In this document: piece by piece, positions 33,090 through 45,015 of the stretch
Layout: every line of letters starts with the position of its first letter
How positions within the stretch are numbered: position 1 is the stretch's first letter
Source of the DNA: Haematobia irritans
Lineage: Eukaryota > Arthropoda > Insecta > Diptera > Muscidae
Direction: 5' to 3'
NCBI RefSeq assembly: GCF_050003625.1
Contig: NC_134401.1
Span: 98,062,852 to 98,126,851, forward strand
DNA length: 64,000 nt
Program-made: the position numbers and the translations under genes
The notes under the pieces: model-generated
Seen by the model: the letters and a program-made list of their open reading frames with translations, nothing else
The model's database searches: none
Told to the model about the DNA's origin: nothing

Positions 33090-35059
33090 AAAATTGTCTC
33101 TAAATATAAAATTTTGACAAAATTTTCTATTGAAATAAAATTTTGACAAATTTTGCAAAAATTTTCTATAGAAATAATATTTTGCAAAATTTTTCTATAC
33201 AGATAAAATATTCTATAGCAACAAAATTTTGACAAAATTTTCTATAGAATGAATATTGAACAAAAATATATAGAAATAAAAATTAGCAAAAATTTCCTAT
33301 AGAAAATTTCTATAGAAAAATGTTTCTAAAGGTTTGACAAAATTTTTTATAGAAATAAAATTTTGAGAAAATTTTATATAGAAATAAAATATTGGCAAAA
33401 TTTTCTATAGAAATAAAATTTTGAAAATTTTTTCTGAAGAAATAAAGTTTTGACAAAGCTTTAGATAGAAATAAAGGTTTGACAAAAGTTTTTATAGAAA
33501 TAAAATTTAAAAAAAAATTTCTATAGAAATAAAATTTTGAGAAATTTTTCTGTAGAAATAAAATTTTGAGAAATTTTTCTGTAGAAATAAAATTTTGACA
33601 AAATTTTCTATAGATGAAAAATTGTGAGAAAATTTTCTATAGAAATAAAATTTTGACAAAATTTTCTAGAGAAATAAAATATTGGCAAAAAATTTTTCGA
33701 TAGAAATAATAATAATGCCCAAATAAATTTTCCTCTGTTGGTTAAGCTACACTTAGTTTTTTGCAAAATTTTCTTTACAAAAAAAATTTTGCAAAAATTT
33801 TCTCTACAAATAAAAAGTTCACAAAATTTTCTATAGAAATAAAATTTTGAAAATTTTTTTTTATAGAAATAAAGTTTTGACAAAATTTTTTACAGAAATG
33901 AAGCTTTGACAAAATTTTTTATAGAAATAAAATTTTGACACAATTTTCTATAGAAATAAAATTTTGAGAAAATTTTCTATAGAAATAAAAATTAGCAAAA
34001 CTTTTCTATAGAAATAAAAATTTGAAAAAAAAAATCTATAGAAATAAAATTTTGCAAAAATTTTCTATAGAAATAAAATTTTGACAAAAGATTCAATAAA
34101 AATAAAATGTTGACAAATTTTTCTATAGGAATAAAATTTTGACAAAATTTTCTGTAGAAATAAAATTTTGAAAAAAATTTCTATAGAGATAAAATTTTGA
34201 AAAAATTTTCTATAGAGATAAAATTTTGACAAAATTTTCTATAGAGATAAAATTTTGACAAAATTTTCTATAGAGATAAAATTTAGATAAAATTTTCTAT
34301 AGAAATAAAATTTTGACAAAATTTTCTATAGAGATAAAATTTTGACAAAATTTTCTATAGAGTTAAAATTTTGACTAATTTTTCTACAGATATAAAATTT
34401 TGACAAAATTTTCTATAGAGATAAAATTTTGACAAACTTTTCTATAGATATAAAATTTTGACAAAATTTTCTATAGAGATAAAATTTTGACTAATTTTTC
34501 TACAGATATAAAATTTTGACAAAATTTTCTATAGAGATAAAATTTTCACAAAATTTTCTATAGAGATAAAATTTTGACTAATTTTTCTACAGATATAAAA
34601 TTTTGACAAAATTTTCTATAGAAATAAAATGTTGACAAAATTTTCTATAGAAATAAACTTTTCACAAAATTTTCTATAGAAATAAAATTTTCACAAAATT
34701 TTCTATAGAAATAAAAGTTTGACAAAATTTAGAAAAAACTTTTGTTAAAATTTTCTATAGAAATAAAGGTTTGACAAAATTTTTTATAGAAATAAAATTT
34801 TGAGAAAATTTTCTATAGACATAAAATTTTGACAAAACTTTCTATAGATATAAAATTTTGACAAAATTTTCTATAGAAATAAAATTTTGACAAAATTTTC
34901 TATAGAAATAAAAATTTGCAAAAATTTTGCAAAAAAAATTCTATAGAAATAAAATTTTGCAAAAATTTTCTATAGCAATAAAATTTTAACAAAATATCCT
35001 ATAGAAATAAAATTTTGACAAAATTTGCTATAGATATAAAGTTTTGACAAATTTTTCTA
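33090..35059 (-). repeat. 29-bp satellite array (reversed), diverged
   Basis: Reversed units with many variants, including a sub-run of GAGATAAAATTTTGACAAAA units at 34180-34620 that repeats a three-unit pattern. A scrap of the GATTTCAGCT element (CCTCTGTTGGTTAAGCTACA) is embedded at 33730-33760. Confidence 0.85.
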
Positions 35060-36190
35060 TTTTGGTCGAGCAGTATAGAGAGACGGACCATATGGCCACG
35101 GAGCATGTTTATCATCACAAACCGACGTACATTATACCAAGTATGGAAGAGTGGGAAGACAGGAAGATACCCTTCGGAACCCTGAACATGTATACGGACG
35201 GATCGAAGATGGAGGAAGGAACGGGCAGCGGAATTTATTGTAGTGAACTAGGTATAAGGGAGTCTTACACGCTAGATAGTGATTGCAGTATTTTTCTGGC
35301 TGAGATTTATGCGATCACGAAGGCTGCTGAATCGCTGTTGATGAGGCCGTTATACAGAAGCGATATCAGCTTCTTCATCGACAGTCAGGCAGCTATAAAG
35401 GCTTTGTGCAGTACTGACATAAGGTCTAGGGTAGTCAGCCGCTGTCGTCGAGAACTCAAGGTTCTCACTGAACAGCATAATATAACTCTGTGCTGGGTAC
35501 CTGGGCACTATGGGATAATAGGAAATGAGGAAACGGATGTGCTGGCTAAGGAGGGTGCTCGTGGAACGAACAATGTCCTAGCGGACGTTTTTCCTCCACT
35601 ATCTTCTTATCATTACAGGATAGAGGTTAAATATGATGAGCAATGGCGTAGACGCTGGGTCTCTTCGGTTGGTTGCGAGCAAACCAAGTTGATATGGGAT
35701 GAAAAGAAACGTAGAAACTGCGAAATTTTGTTGTCGATGAGCAGAGAGGAATTACGGCCACTGAATGGTATTATAACAGGACACAACACACTTGGGAAAC
35801 ACATGGTAAGAATAGGACTTAAAGACGATGATATCTGTAGATGGTGCTGGACCCGGAAGTTACGGAGGACTCGTACCACTTCCTGTGCCAGTGCCCAGCT
35901 TTATCCTTTAAAAGAAACAAGATACTGGGCTCCTTTTTCTTTCAGACTCTCACTGATCTACGGGAGTGCAGCTTAAGGAACATACTTGCCTTCATCAGGG
36001 CCTCTGGTTGGTTATTCTGAGATTTCTTTCAAAGAGAACGAGCAGAGGGAAGTTTCTGGGACGAGGCGGCCGCATCGGAAGAAAATAGATTGAAAAATCA
36101 CATCGAGGGATCATAATGGACCTATACTGGTCTAAGTGGGCATCAATATAAAACATTGATGTCACCCTCTACAACCTAACCTAACCTATA
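35060..36190 (+). pseudogene. LINE ORF2 C-terminal part with RNase H domain, plus 3' UTR
   Basis: This is the 3' end of a non-LTR retrotransposon with an RNase H domain, as in the I/LOA-type clades. Residue numbers count from 35044. The catalytic set is visible: Asp52 in MYTDGSK, Glu87 in FLAEIYAI, Asp113 in FFIDSQAAIKAL, and WVPGHYGIIGNEETD with His155 and Asp165. A Cys-rich CRWC motif follows at about 35840. A frameshift near 35850 moves the continuation (EDSYHFLCQCPALSF) out of frame, so the copy is broken and 5'-truncated. The 3' UTR ends with a small hairpin and ACCTAACCTAACC at about 36170-36187, a tail also seen on the SINEs here. Confidence 0.85.
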
Positions 36191-36305
36191 GAACAAAAAT
36201 TAAACAAAAATTTCATCAACAATTTAATTTTTTAAATTTGGTCGATTTTTGATAAAAAAAATTTAAAATGTTAGTGGATTATATTTGGCACGAGTGGTAA
36301 CCGTG

Positions 36306-38850
36306 ATTGGTAGACTATGTACTGCTTTATTAAAGTCTCCAAAAATTGGCTACAACTATAACCCGACCATAGACTGTATCACCGTCCAGCATAAACAAAA
36401 TGCAGAAGACATACGCCACACTTCCATACAGGCAAATACTACGTAATCGTGGACTCACTCACTCAATGTGAATGTTAGACGAAGAAGAATTTGTTTGTTA
36501 GCAGTTGTTTAAACACTTTTGTTGTACTACTCTTCCCCAACAAGTTTCAAAATATTTTTCAACATTCAGTCGAAAGGACGTTTCACAAAAATACGCGGTA
36601 AAAGGATACAACAACAGAAGAGGAAGACGAATAAAACAAGAAACCCAAACAAACACAACGTTCAACGGAAGCCCAACAAAACTAAATTGGAAAAATATTC
36701 CGCTTACACAATCTTGACAACCTTTAGGGTACTAGTCAGAGCCAAGAGCCAGAGATCGAGGGAACCAAATTTTTTTTTATGTTAAACCTTACAAGTGAAC
36801 AAGACTCTCTTTCGTAAGAGGACATAGTTTCACTAGTGAAAGTCTATTCATATCTGACCAAGACTTTCACCAGTGTACACCACTTCAGAGTTTTCGAGGT
36901 CTAAAGGATAGATAGATAGTAGTCTTGCCTTCGTTATTTTCGGCTTTGTTGCCGTTTTCGTTCCCTTTCTTACCTGTATTATTGTTCGTGTTTTGGAAAA
37001 TAATAATAATAATGATGGTGTCGTCATTGCAGTTGAAACTTTGTCTATTTTATTGGTTTTATTATCTTTCGAACCAATCCAAGTATTGATCGTTAATAGT
37101 GCAATTACCCAAAAGGAGTGTCTGGTTTAAAGACCAAAGAACGCCAACGTACACTTAGTGAGTGAATAAAGGTGTATTAGTGTGTGTGTGTGTAAATGCA
37201 TGAGACTTGCTGGACTATCTCTATTGTTAGTTTCCATTGAATATTTCAATTTCAAAGTATACATTTAGGCGCAGGTCTTAAATTTATTTAGCCTAAATAT
37301 AGGAGCAACACAAGCACCAAACTACAACCACTGAAGCGCATAAAGAATAGAAGAAACCAAACTACAACAGCTATGATTATTACTACTACTACTACATCTA
37401 CTATCCCACCAAGACTATCACCGAAAGCTAGAAATATTATGTGTGTTGTGACATACGTGTCAGGCTGACACTAGTAAACTATGTTCCTTTGAATTCTTCA
37501 AGTATTTCTACCACAATGCTAGTTGCCAACTAGTAAGTGTTAGTAATAATTTCGAGTTAGTCAGTGAATGTTTAAAGTTTGATCGAACTAAGGAGAAAAT
37601 TCATATCAAAACGTTTCAAAATCAATTAATAAGAAACGCATGTAAAAAAAACGATTACCTTAAGACTATAGTGATTATGTGATTATGTAATGAATATAAA
37701 AAATTAAAAAAATCAAAACGAAATAAAAGTGAAAAAAACAAACGGAAACATGTGCCTTTAGCAAAATAATGTAATAAAATCTTTTTTAATTACTAAACAG
37801 TGTATTTTAGCCTAAAAGTATACTTTATGAAAAGCCCCTAAAAATATTTATTTTTAAAATCGTTTTCATATACCTAGTGATTCAAAGTTATTATTGGTGT
37901 TATTAAAATAAAAAAATGTAGAAAATCAGTGGGACCTGATTATTTGGCACCCTGTATTGAACCTTATAATTTAATATAAAACCACATATGATGATTGCCA
38001 TTATAAAAGAGAATTTGTGATAAATTATACAAATATTTTATATTTATATTATAAAAATATTTACCTAAAACTAAACCGATATGACTGATGCCTCAAACAA
38101 TAGTTAAAAAAAACACAAATGAAAATGTCCATATAGGGCACGTATATATGGAAAATCGGGCCAAAAATATATAGTGTAGATATAACTAAAATTTCGCTGT
38201 GGCATTAATATCTATTGAAAAACTAAAATTGCCAATTGAAATCGTCTCAGAATTCCAAAAACAAATCCTATATTAATTCTTAAAAAAAAATTATTACAAC
38301 AAAATAAATCTAAATCCGCGAACTATATCGTCAAAATTGTTCAATTAAAAACATATTTGAAATTTAAAAAATATTCAACTAAAAAAATTACTTGATTTCA
38401 TACATTTTTTTAATCAAAATAGTTAACATAACAATATCACCAATCTGTCTTTCAATTAAAAACACATTTAAAATTTTAAAAAATATTAAATTAAAGAATT
38501 AATTGATTTCATTAATTTTTTCATTAAAATACAAATCAATCTCAAAAAAATTAATTTGATCAACTAATTTTTTTAGTTGAAACAATAAAAATTTTTAAGA
38601 TAATTCCGTGATTAAAACTATAAAAACTGTTTTTTTTTTGTTTTTGTGTAATAATTGGGTCAATTATAATTTTAATTGAATTAATTAAATTAATGTCTGT
38701 TATTCTTGTTAATACTTCCGTAATAAAATCACTCCCAATTAAAATTTCTTTTTATGGTATCAATTAATGCCACAATAATAGAAATTATCACAACAGAAAA
38801 ATAAAATTAGCAATTAAAATTCCCACCGCATTGGCACCACCATGACAAAA
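36306..38850. other. Mostly unique DNA; candidate untranslated exon sequence
   Basis: 36480-36770 is A/C-rich and reads like a fly 5' UTR. 37160-37190 has a (TG)n stretch and 37381-37400 an (ACT)n stretch. 38330-38800 contains degenerate TTAATTGAT-type MITE sequence. No coding exon is recognised. On position alone this could hold upstream non-coding exons or regulatory DNA of the gene at 44066. That is inference. Confidence 0.3.
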
Positions 38851-41364
38851 AACAAGTATATACAGTAGTAAATTCGGCCGGGCCGAATTTTAAATACCCA
38901 CCACCATGAATCAAATATGATAGTTTACTTTGAAAACTCTTCGTCGTAGTGGGTTACTTGATAATATATAGAATTGTAGGGGGTTTGATGACAAATCTTC
39001 TCCCAAGGCAGTCAGCTCCCGAAGACAAAGTTTAAAGATTCTACCTATGAAGACCAGATAAGATTCTACATTTATGAGAACCAATTTTCTTTGAGTTTTA
39101 GAGAAATTATAAACATATCGTGTGTATGATTAAATTACGCCTTGATTTGAAATCTTAAATCTGTAGAGTAAAATCTGGAAATTTTACTTTCAGTTTGAAG
39201 CACTTTTCATGATCAGTGCGCCTGCTATTTTAGAGAATTTTAGAGTTGAACAAACAAAAATACTTTATAAGAAAAGGAAATTTCGTTTATCTAAAATTTC
39301 ATTATAAATTACTAATTTCCAGCAAATCGGCCAAGAAATAAAGCCGGGAGATCGGTGTATATGGGGGCTATTCCAAAACATGGACCGATAGGTACCATTT
39401 GCTACTCACATATTTGTGATCTTAAAATACCTCCAGAATTTCAAACAAATCGGCTAGAAAACATAGTCTCTAGACGCGCAAGAAGTAAAAATCGAGATAT
39501 CAGTCTATATGGGCGTTATACCAAAAAATGGACCGATATACCTCAATTTCGGCACACTTATTTGTGGTCTAAAAATACCTCTAGATTTCGAATTTCAGGA
39601 AAATTGGGAAATAAATATAGTTTATAGAAGCTCAAGAATTTCAGGCAAAGCGGATGGTAAATATAGTTTCTAGAAGCCCAAGAAGCAAAATCGGGAGATC
39701 AGTCTCTATGGGGCCTATATCAAAACATGGACCGATGAGCACCATTTTCGGCACACTTTTTTATGGTCCTGAAATACCTCTAGATTTCCAATTTCAGGCA
39801 AATCATATTGTAAATATAGTTTCTAGAAGCAAAATCGGGATATCGGTTTATATGGGGGCTATACCAAAACATGGACCGATGGACACCATATTCGGCACAC
39901 CTTTTTATGGTCCTCAAATACCTCTATATTTCCAATATCAGACAAATTGGATAAAAACTACGGTTTTTATAGGCCCAAGACTCCAAATCGGGAGGATGGT
40001 TTATATGAGGGCTATATCAAAACATGGACCGATATGGACCATTTTCGACTCACCTCTTTATAGTCCCACAATACCTCTAGATTTCCTATTTCAGGCAAAT
40101 CGGATGGTAAATATAGTTTCTAGGCGCCCAAGAAGCAAAATCGGGAGATCGGTCTATATGGGGGCTATATCAAAACATGGACCGATACGGACCATTTTCG
40201 ACTCACCTCTTTATGGTCCCAAAATACCTCTAGATTTTCAATTTCATACAAATCGGATAGAAAATACTGTTTCTAGGCGCGCAAGATGCAAAATCGGGAG
40301 ATCGGTCTATATGGGGGCTATACCAAAACATGGACCGATGCGGACCATTTTCAACACACCTCTTTATAGTCCCACAATACCTCTAGATTTCCAATTTCAG
40401 GCAAATCGGATGGTAAATATAGTTTCTAGGCGCCCAAGAAGCAAATTCGGGAGATCGGTCTATATGGGGGCTATATCAAAACATGGACCGATACGGACCA
40501 TTTTCGACTCACCTCTTTATGGTCTCAAAATACCTCTAGATTTTCAATTTCATACAAATCGGATAGAAAATACTGTTTCTAGACGCGCAAGAAGCAATAT
40601 CGGGAGATCGGTCTATATGGGGGCTATACCAAAACATGGACCGATGCGGACCATTTTCAACACACCTCTTTATAGTCCCACAATACCTCTAGATTTCCAA
40701 TTTCAGGCAAATCGGATGGTAAATATAGTTTCTAGGCGCCCAAGAAGCAAATTCGGGAGATCGGTCTATATGGAGGCTATATCAAAATATGAACCGATAC
40801 GGACCATTTTCGACTAACCTCTTTATGGTCCCAAAATACCTCTAGATTTTCAATTTCACACAAATCGGATAGAAAATACTGTTTCTAGACGCCTAAGAAG
40901 CAAAATCGGGAGATCGGTCTATATGGGGGCTATACCAAAACATGGACCGATACGGACCATTTTCGACACACCTCTTTATGGTCCCAAAATACCTCCGGAT
41001 TTCCAATTTCAGGCAAATCTGATAAAAACTACGATTTTTATAGGCCCAAGACCCCAAATCGGGAGGTCGGTTTATATGGGGACTATATCAAAACTTGGAC
41101 CGATATAGCCCATCTTCGAACTTGACCTGCCTGCAAACAAAAAACTAATCTGTGCCAAATTTGGGGACGATAGCGCCATTATTGAAGGCTGTAGCGTGAT
41201 TACAACAGACAGACAGACGGACATGCTTATATCGTCTTAGAATTTCTCCCTGATCAAGAATATATATACTTTATATAGTCGGAAATCGATATTTCGATGT
41301 GTTACAAACGGAATGACAAACTTATTATACCCCCGTCACCATTTTATGGTGGTGGGTATAAAAA
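38851..41364 (+). mobile_element. Q-family tandem-unit element, complete
   Basis: The head is AACAAGTATATACAGTAGTA with dyad TTCGGCCGGGCCGAA. About a dozen units of 153 bp follow (39345-41090). An acidic-dye-like even spacing of TCTATATGGGGGCTAT blocks is seen from 40151 to 40916 (40151, 40304, 40457, 40610, 40763, 40916). Then come GACAGACAGACGGACATGCT, AAGAATATATATACTTTATA, GTGTTACAAACGGAATGAC and the tail hairpin to GGTGGTGGGTATAAAAA. A 387-codon frame (39654-40817) runs through the units because 153 is divisible by 3. It has no known domain and is probably not translated. Confidence 0.75.
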
Positions 41365-41645
41365 CGCATAAAAAGCATTTTTTTGTTTTTGGAAAAACAT
41401 TTGATAGAATAAATTTGCCTTCTGTAAGATTTGAACCTGTGTTCTTTATGTTCTCATTCATTCTAATGAAGAGCATATCAAGAAGTAGTTAGAATGTTAT
41501 GGCTCGACAGCATATTACGATCATATCACAAAAACTTGAATTGACATTTCGACGCTTCGTTTGTGACTGGGTGTGCTAAGGCGTTCTGTTGTGGTGCTAA
41601 CACACCCAGGCTCCTACTCCGGACGGAGCGAAAAAGTTTTTCAAA
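41365..41645. repeat. Possible third type of divergent tRNA-like pair
   Basis: The minus strand near 41421-41445 carries an AGGTTCAAATCTTACAG B-box-like block preceded by a tRNA-sized stretch. The plus strand at 41570-41635 has GGGTGTGCTAAGGCGTTCTG and a weak B-box-like GGCTCCTACTCC. The layout resembles 4975-5230 but identity is low. Confidence 0.3.
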
Positions 41646-41650
41646 TTATA

Positions 41651-41689
41651 ACAAGTAAGGAAAGTCTAAGTCGGGCGGGGCCGACTATA
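41651..41689 (+). mobile_element. R-family head fragment
   Basis: ACAAGTAAGGAAAGTCTAAG followed by GTCGGGCGGGGCCGACTA is the plus-strand R head. It ends exactly at the TA where the mariner starts. Confidence 0.65.
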
Positions 41690-42937
41690 ACAAGTTTGGC
41701 TGATAAGTCCCCGGTCTAACAAAGAAAAACACATTTTTTGTCAAAATTCGTTTTTATTATTCAACATAGTTTCCTTCAACAGCGATACAACAATTATAAC
41801 AACCTTCCAATTTTTTGTACCATTTTGGTAGTACTCCTTCGATTTTGCCTCAAAATAGGCCTCAGTTTCGGCGATTACCTCTTCATTGCAGCCGAATTTT
41901 TTCCCTGCGAGCATCCTTTTGAGGTCTGAGAACAAGAAAAGGTCGCTGGGGGCCAGATCTGGAGAATACGATGGGTGGGGAAGCAATTCGAAACCCAATT
42001 CATGAATTTTTGCCATCGTTTTCAATGACTTGTGGCACGGTGCATTGTCTTGGTGGAACAACACTTTTGTCTTCTTCAAATGGGGCCGTTTTGCCGCGAT
42101 TTCGACCTTCAAAACGCTCCAATAACGCCATATAACAGTCACTGTTGATGGTTTTTCCCTGCTCAAGATAATCGATAAAAATTATTCCATGCGCATCCCA
42201 AAAAACAGAGGCCATTACTTTGCCAGCGGACTTTTGAGTCTTTCCACGCTTCGGAGACGGTTCACCGGTCGCTGTCCACTCAGCCGACTGTCGATTGGAC
42301 TCAGGAGTGTAGTGATGGAGCCATGTTTCATCCATTGTCACATATCGACGGAAAAACTCGGGTGTATTACGAGTTAACAGCTGCAAACACCGCTCAGAAT
42401 CATCAACACGTTATTGTTTTTGGTCATCCATTTTGCACAGAGCTTCCGCATATCCAAATATTGATGAATGATATGACCAACACGTTCCTTTGATATCTTT
42501 AAGGCCTCTGCTATCTCGATCAACTACATTTTACGGTCATTCAAAATCATTTTGTGGATTTTTTTGATGTTTTCGTCGGTAACCACCTCTTTCGGGCGTC
42601 CACTGCGTCCTCCGTGCTCATTTAACCACGCTTGAGTTTTGCAAACCAATCAATTATTGTTGATTTCCCTGGGGCAGAGTCCGAAAACTCATTATCAAGC
42701 CAAGTTTTTGCTTCCACCGTATTTTTTTCCCTTCAGAAAACAGTATTTATTTATCAAAACATGAAATTCCTTTTTTTCCAAAAGGAAAAAAGACGCTCTA
42801 TCTCACAAACTAATTGACTTACAGACGTCAAATTTTGACACGAATCAGTTGAAGGTTGGTACTATATAAAAATAATATGCATTTAATACTAGCGACGCCA
42901 TCTATGTGTCAGACCGGTGACTTATCAGCCAACCTTT
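41690..42937 (-). mobile_element. Himar1-like mariner, near full length, inactive
   Basis: It is 1248 bp with ends related to ACAGGTTGGCTGATAAGTCC (the left reads ACAAGTTTGGC, the right ACCTTT) and TA flanks (41688-41689, 42938-42939). The left flank is R head and the right flank is LINE RT sequence, so it sits at a junction of two other elements. Confidence 0.85.
41741..42790 (-). pseudogene. Mariner transposase, broken (Himar1-like)
   Basis: Segments on the minus strand include RNTPEFFRRYVTMDETWLHH (first Asp; frame 42000-42386) and LFHQDNAPCHKSLKTMAKIH then SPDLAPSDLFLFSDL (second and third Asp; frame 41741-42166). A frameshift joins these frames near 42110 (MALLERF then GRNRG). The N-terminal half (42390-42790) is in broken frames. 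The 5' region has lost the expected start codon context and the C-terminus is altered. Confidence 0.8.
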
Positions 42938-42939
42938 TA

Positions 42940-43579
42940 TAAGTAGTCAACAAGGTTTCTTTGTCCGCACCCCAATTACTGCCGGCAAGTGACTTGAGGA
43001 CCTTGTTTCTACCACGGAGATTATTAAAATTGCAGTGGCATGGGCAGACGACCTGAAAAAGGCTGTCGAATGTGACCCCAAGAATCTTGGGGTAATTTGT
43101 GGTAGGAATCATTTCGCCATCGACAATAATATTCAATTGCCTGCGTAGGATTTGGTGGGGGATATCCTCAAGTTTCTCGCAGTGAAATAACTGGTAAGAT
43201 TAGCGAGGTAGACGTATAATCGATCGCATATGTCATCAACAATGGGCCCGGATGACATGATTTTACAGTCGTCCGCATATGACACAATCTCGACGCCGTC
43301 AGGAGGGGGTGGAATCGAGGACTAGTAGAGATTAAACAGTGTCGGAGATATCACCCCACCCTGGGGAACTCCCTGTTTAACTCTACGGGGTTTTGACTTC
43401 TTGTCGTGGAATTCCACGTATGACTGGCGTCCGCACATATAAATTAGGAACCAACGCTTCGTTCCTGCCGGTAGGGACGTATCCTCGATGTCCTCAAATA
43501 ATGTGGCAAGGTTGACCGTATCGAATGCCTTCGATAGGTCAAGCGCCACGAGGATCGTCCTAACATATGACAAGTCCAT
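42940..43579 (-). pseudogene. Jockey-like LINE reverse transcriptase fragment
   Basis: Minus-strand frames give RT motifs in order. LVALDLSKAFDTVN is the first catalytic Asp block and QGVPQGGVISPTLFNLY follows (43322-43579). A stop follows LFNLY, then a continuing frame has IVSYADDCKIMSSG, the YADD catalytic box (about 43255-43300). The next frame (42909-43136) has YPKILGVTFDSLF and VLKSLAGSNWGADKETLLTT, typical after the RT core in Jockey-clade elements. Frame breaks and both truncated ends make it dead. The mariner at 41690 abuts its 3' side. Confidence 0.8.
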
Positions 43580-44065
43580 TATTAATATGGATATTTTAAG
43601 TTTTTCCTTCGTTTCAATTTAAGCGTTTCTCTACATTTGACAAGGGTATTATAATTAATCTAATATATTTATTTATTTTATATCTAGAAAATATATGTCA
43701 ATGTTTTTTTTTCCTTTTTAAATCATTACAATTTACAATAGCAAGACATTTTTTTAAATCCTGAAAATATGCAACAAAGTTAAACAACCAAAAAAGTATG
43801 CAATACAAGAAATGAACATTATTCCATACATAAACAATATAATAACATAGAACTGCAATGCAATGAATTTAATTGAATTTTTTTATCCGATCGATATAAG
43901 AAAAAAATAAATCATGCCCATGTTTAACATATCAAACTTTAGCTGGTAAAGTGAAAACAATTAAAAAACTAATAATAATTTCATATTTCGTATACTCTGT
44001 GGTTAAAAAAAAAGCAAAATAAAAACAACAAAGTCAAAGAAACTTTCGGGTAAAATAAAAGAAAA
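43580..44065. other. Region upstream of the host gene's first coding exon
   Basis: AT-rich with no repeat family match. It should contain 5' UTR of the gene at 44066. In-frame TAA lies five codons before the ATG. No TATA box or initiator can be assigned with confidence. Confidence 0.35.
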
Positions 44066-45015
44066 ATGTCGCTCAAAGGATATGCCATGTTGGCAGCAAT
44101 TTATCACAATCACCGGAGCAGTACGAGTAGCAACAGTGGCAACAGCAATCACAATGACAATATCACCAGCGTCATTCCCACCACCACTGCCACCACCAGC
44201 ACGAGTGCAACTAGCCAACAAAGTACAAGTAAAACGGTGTATAAAGAACCTACAATATCCACTACAATATCATCCAGCGAAGCCTTAGGTGGCAACGGCA
44301 AGTCTTTGAAACCATTGGTCATAAGCAACAAGTCAACTAGTCGCCAACAGTCCAAGGATTTGCAAACGACAAAAACTTCAACAGCCTCACCATCATTGCC
44401 AACAGCATCAACAACAAGGCCCCATTCAAATTCAACAATTTGGCCAAATAGACCTGCAAATGCTACAACATCACCATTACCAGTGGAGGATGCATCAACA
44501 ACAAATACAAGTCCGCCGGCAGTGATTACACCCCAGAATCCCTATAGCAATCATCCCACTAGTGATCATTTCGAAATTCCAAGCAATATTGGTCTTGCTC
44601 TTGCTCCAGATACTAACCCACATCAATCTCCTCATTTACATCATCGTCCGCATCGTCATCATCATTTGCAATTGCATCCTCAACAGCAACATACCAGTAA
44701 TAGTGGTAACATTTATTCGGACAGTGATGAGAATGATGAAAGCGAGACAACGGAGGAGGAGGAGGAGGAGCTAGAGCAGGAAGATAATGCTATTGCCTCC
44801 TCAGCCGATAGTCGAGATGAGCACAATGGACGACAACGACCGATGAATACTTTCTATGGCAGTGGCTTTGGCATATTCCATCAACAACGTTCCAATATGG
44901 GTGGAGCAGGCGGAAATGGTGGTATAGCTTTAATAACTGGAAGCAGTAGCTCGGGTCTAAGCAATGGTTCCTTTTCGAATAGTATCAATACAAATGTTAA
45001 TCTCCTATTGGGCGG
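44066..45015 (+). CDS. Host gene, first coding exon: low-complexity N-terminal region of a predicted single-pass membrane protein
   Basis: The exon encodes residues 1-316 plus two bases of codon 317 and ends at a donor (GG|GTAAGT) at 45016. The ATG has a good fly context (GAAAAATGTC) and an in-frame stop five codons upstream. The product is Ser/Thr/Asn-rich (about 17-165), then has a His-rich run (HLHHRPHRHHHLQLHPQQQH, about 190-209), an acidic run (ETTEEEEEELEQED, 227-240) and a Gly/Ser-rich part (280-310). Codon usage is regular, unlike the repeat-derived frames. I do not recognise the gene. No cleavable signal peptide is obvious. Splicing to 54475 keeps frame and adds a membrane span, so this long part is probably on the other side of the membrane from the basic tail (inference). 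Confidence 0.8.

Larger units (their letters stand above)
31650..36305 (-). mobile_element. Second satellite-bearing hAT-like element, 4.7 kb
   Basis: The ends are perfectly inverted for 11 bp: CACGGTTACCA at 31650 and TGGTAACCGTG ending 36305. Just inside are AGTTGGTAGAACTCTACAA and TAGTGGATTATATTTGGCAC, the same end zones as in 15806-18763. The interior is reversed satellite interrupted by a GATTTCAGCT element (32607-33047) and a LINE 3' part (35060-36190). Flanking octamers TTTGGAAA and ATTGGTAG match at only 5 of 8 positions, so the target duplication is decayed or absent. Confidence 0.7.

Noticed and set aside
36505..36785. Two overlapping frames in CA-rich DNA as a gene
   Set aside because: They overlap in different frames with low-complexity content. 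A 5' UTR-like origin is as likely and no splice context decides it.
39654..40817. 387-codon open frame as a protein gene
   Set aside because: It is a read-through of 153-bp tandem units in a Q element. Related copies carry stops and indels, no known domain appears, and there are no splice or start signals.
44562..44774. Other frames overlapping host exon 1 (also 44082-44288 and the minus-strand ones)
   Set aside because: They are shadows of the 44066-45015 frame. They have no splice-compatible ends and their composition follows from the CAN/TCN-rich codons of the real frame.
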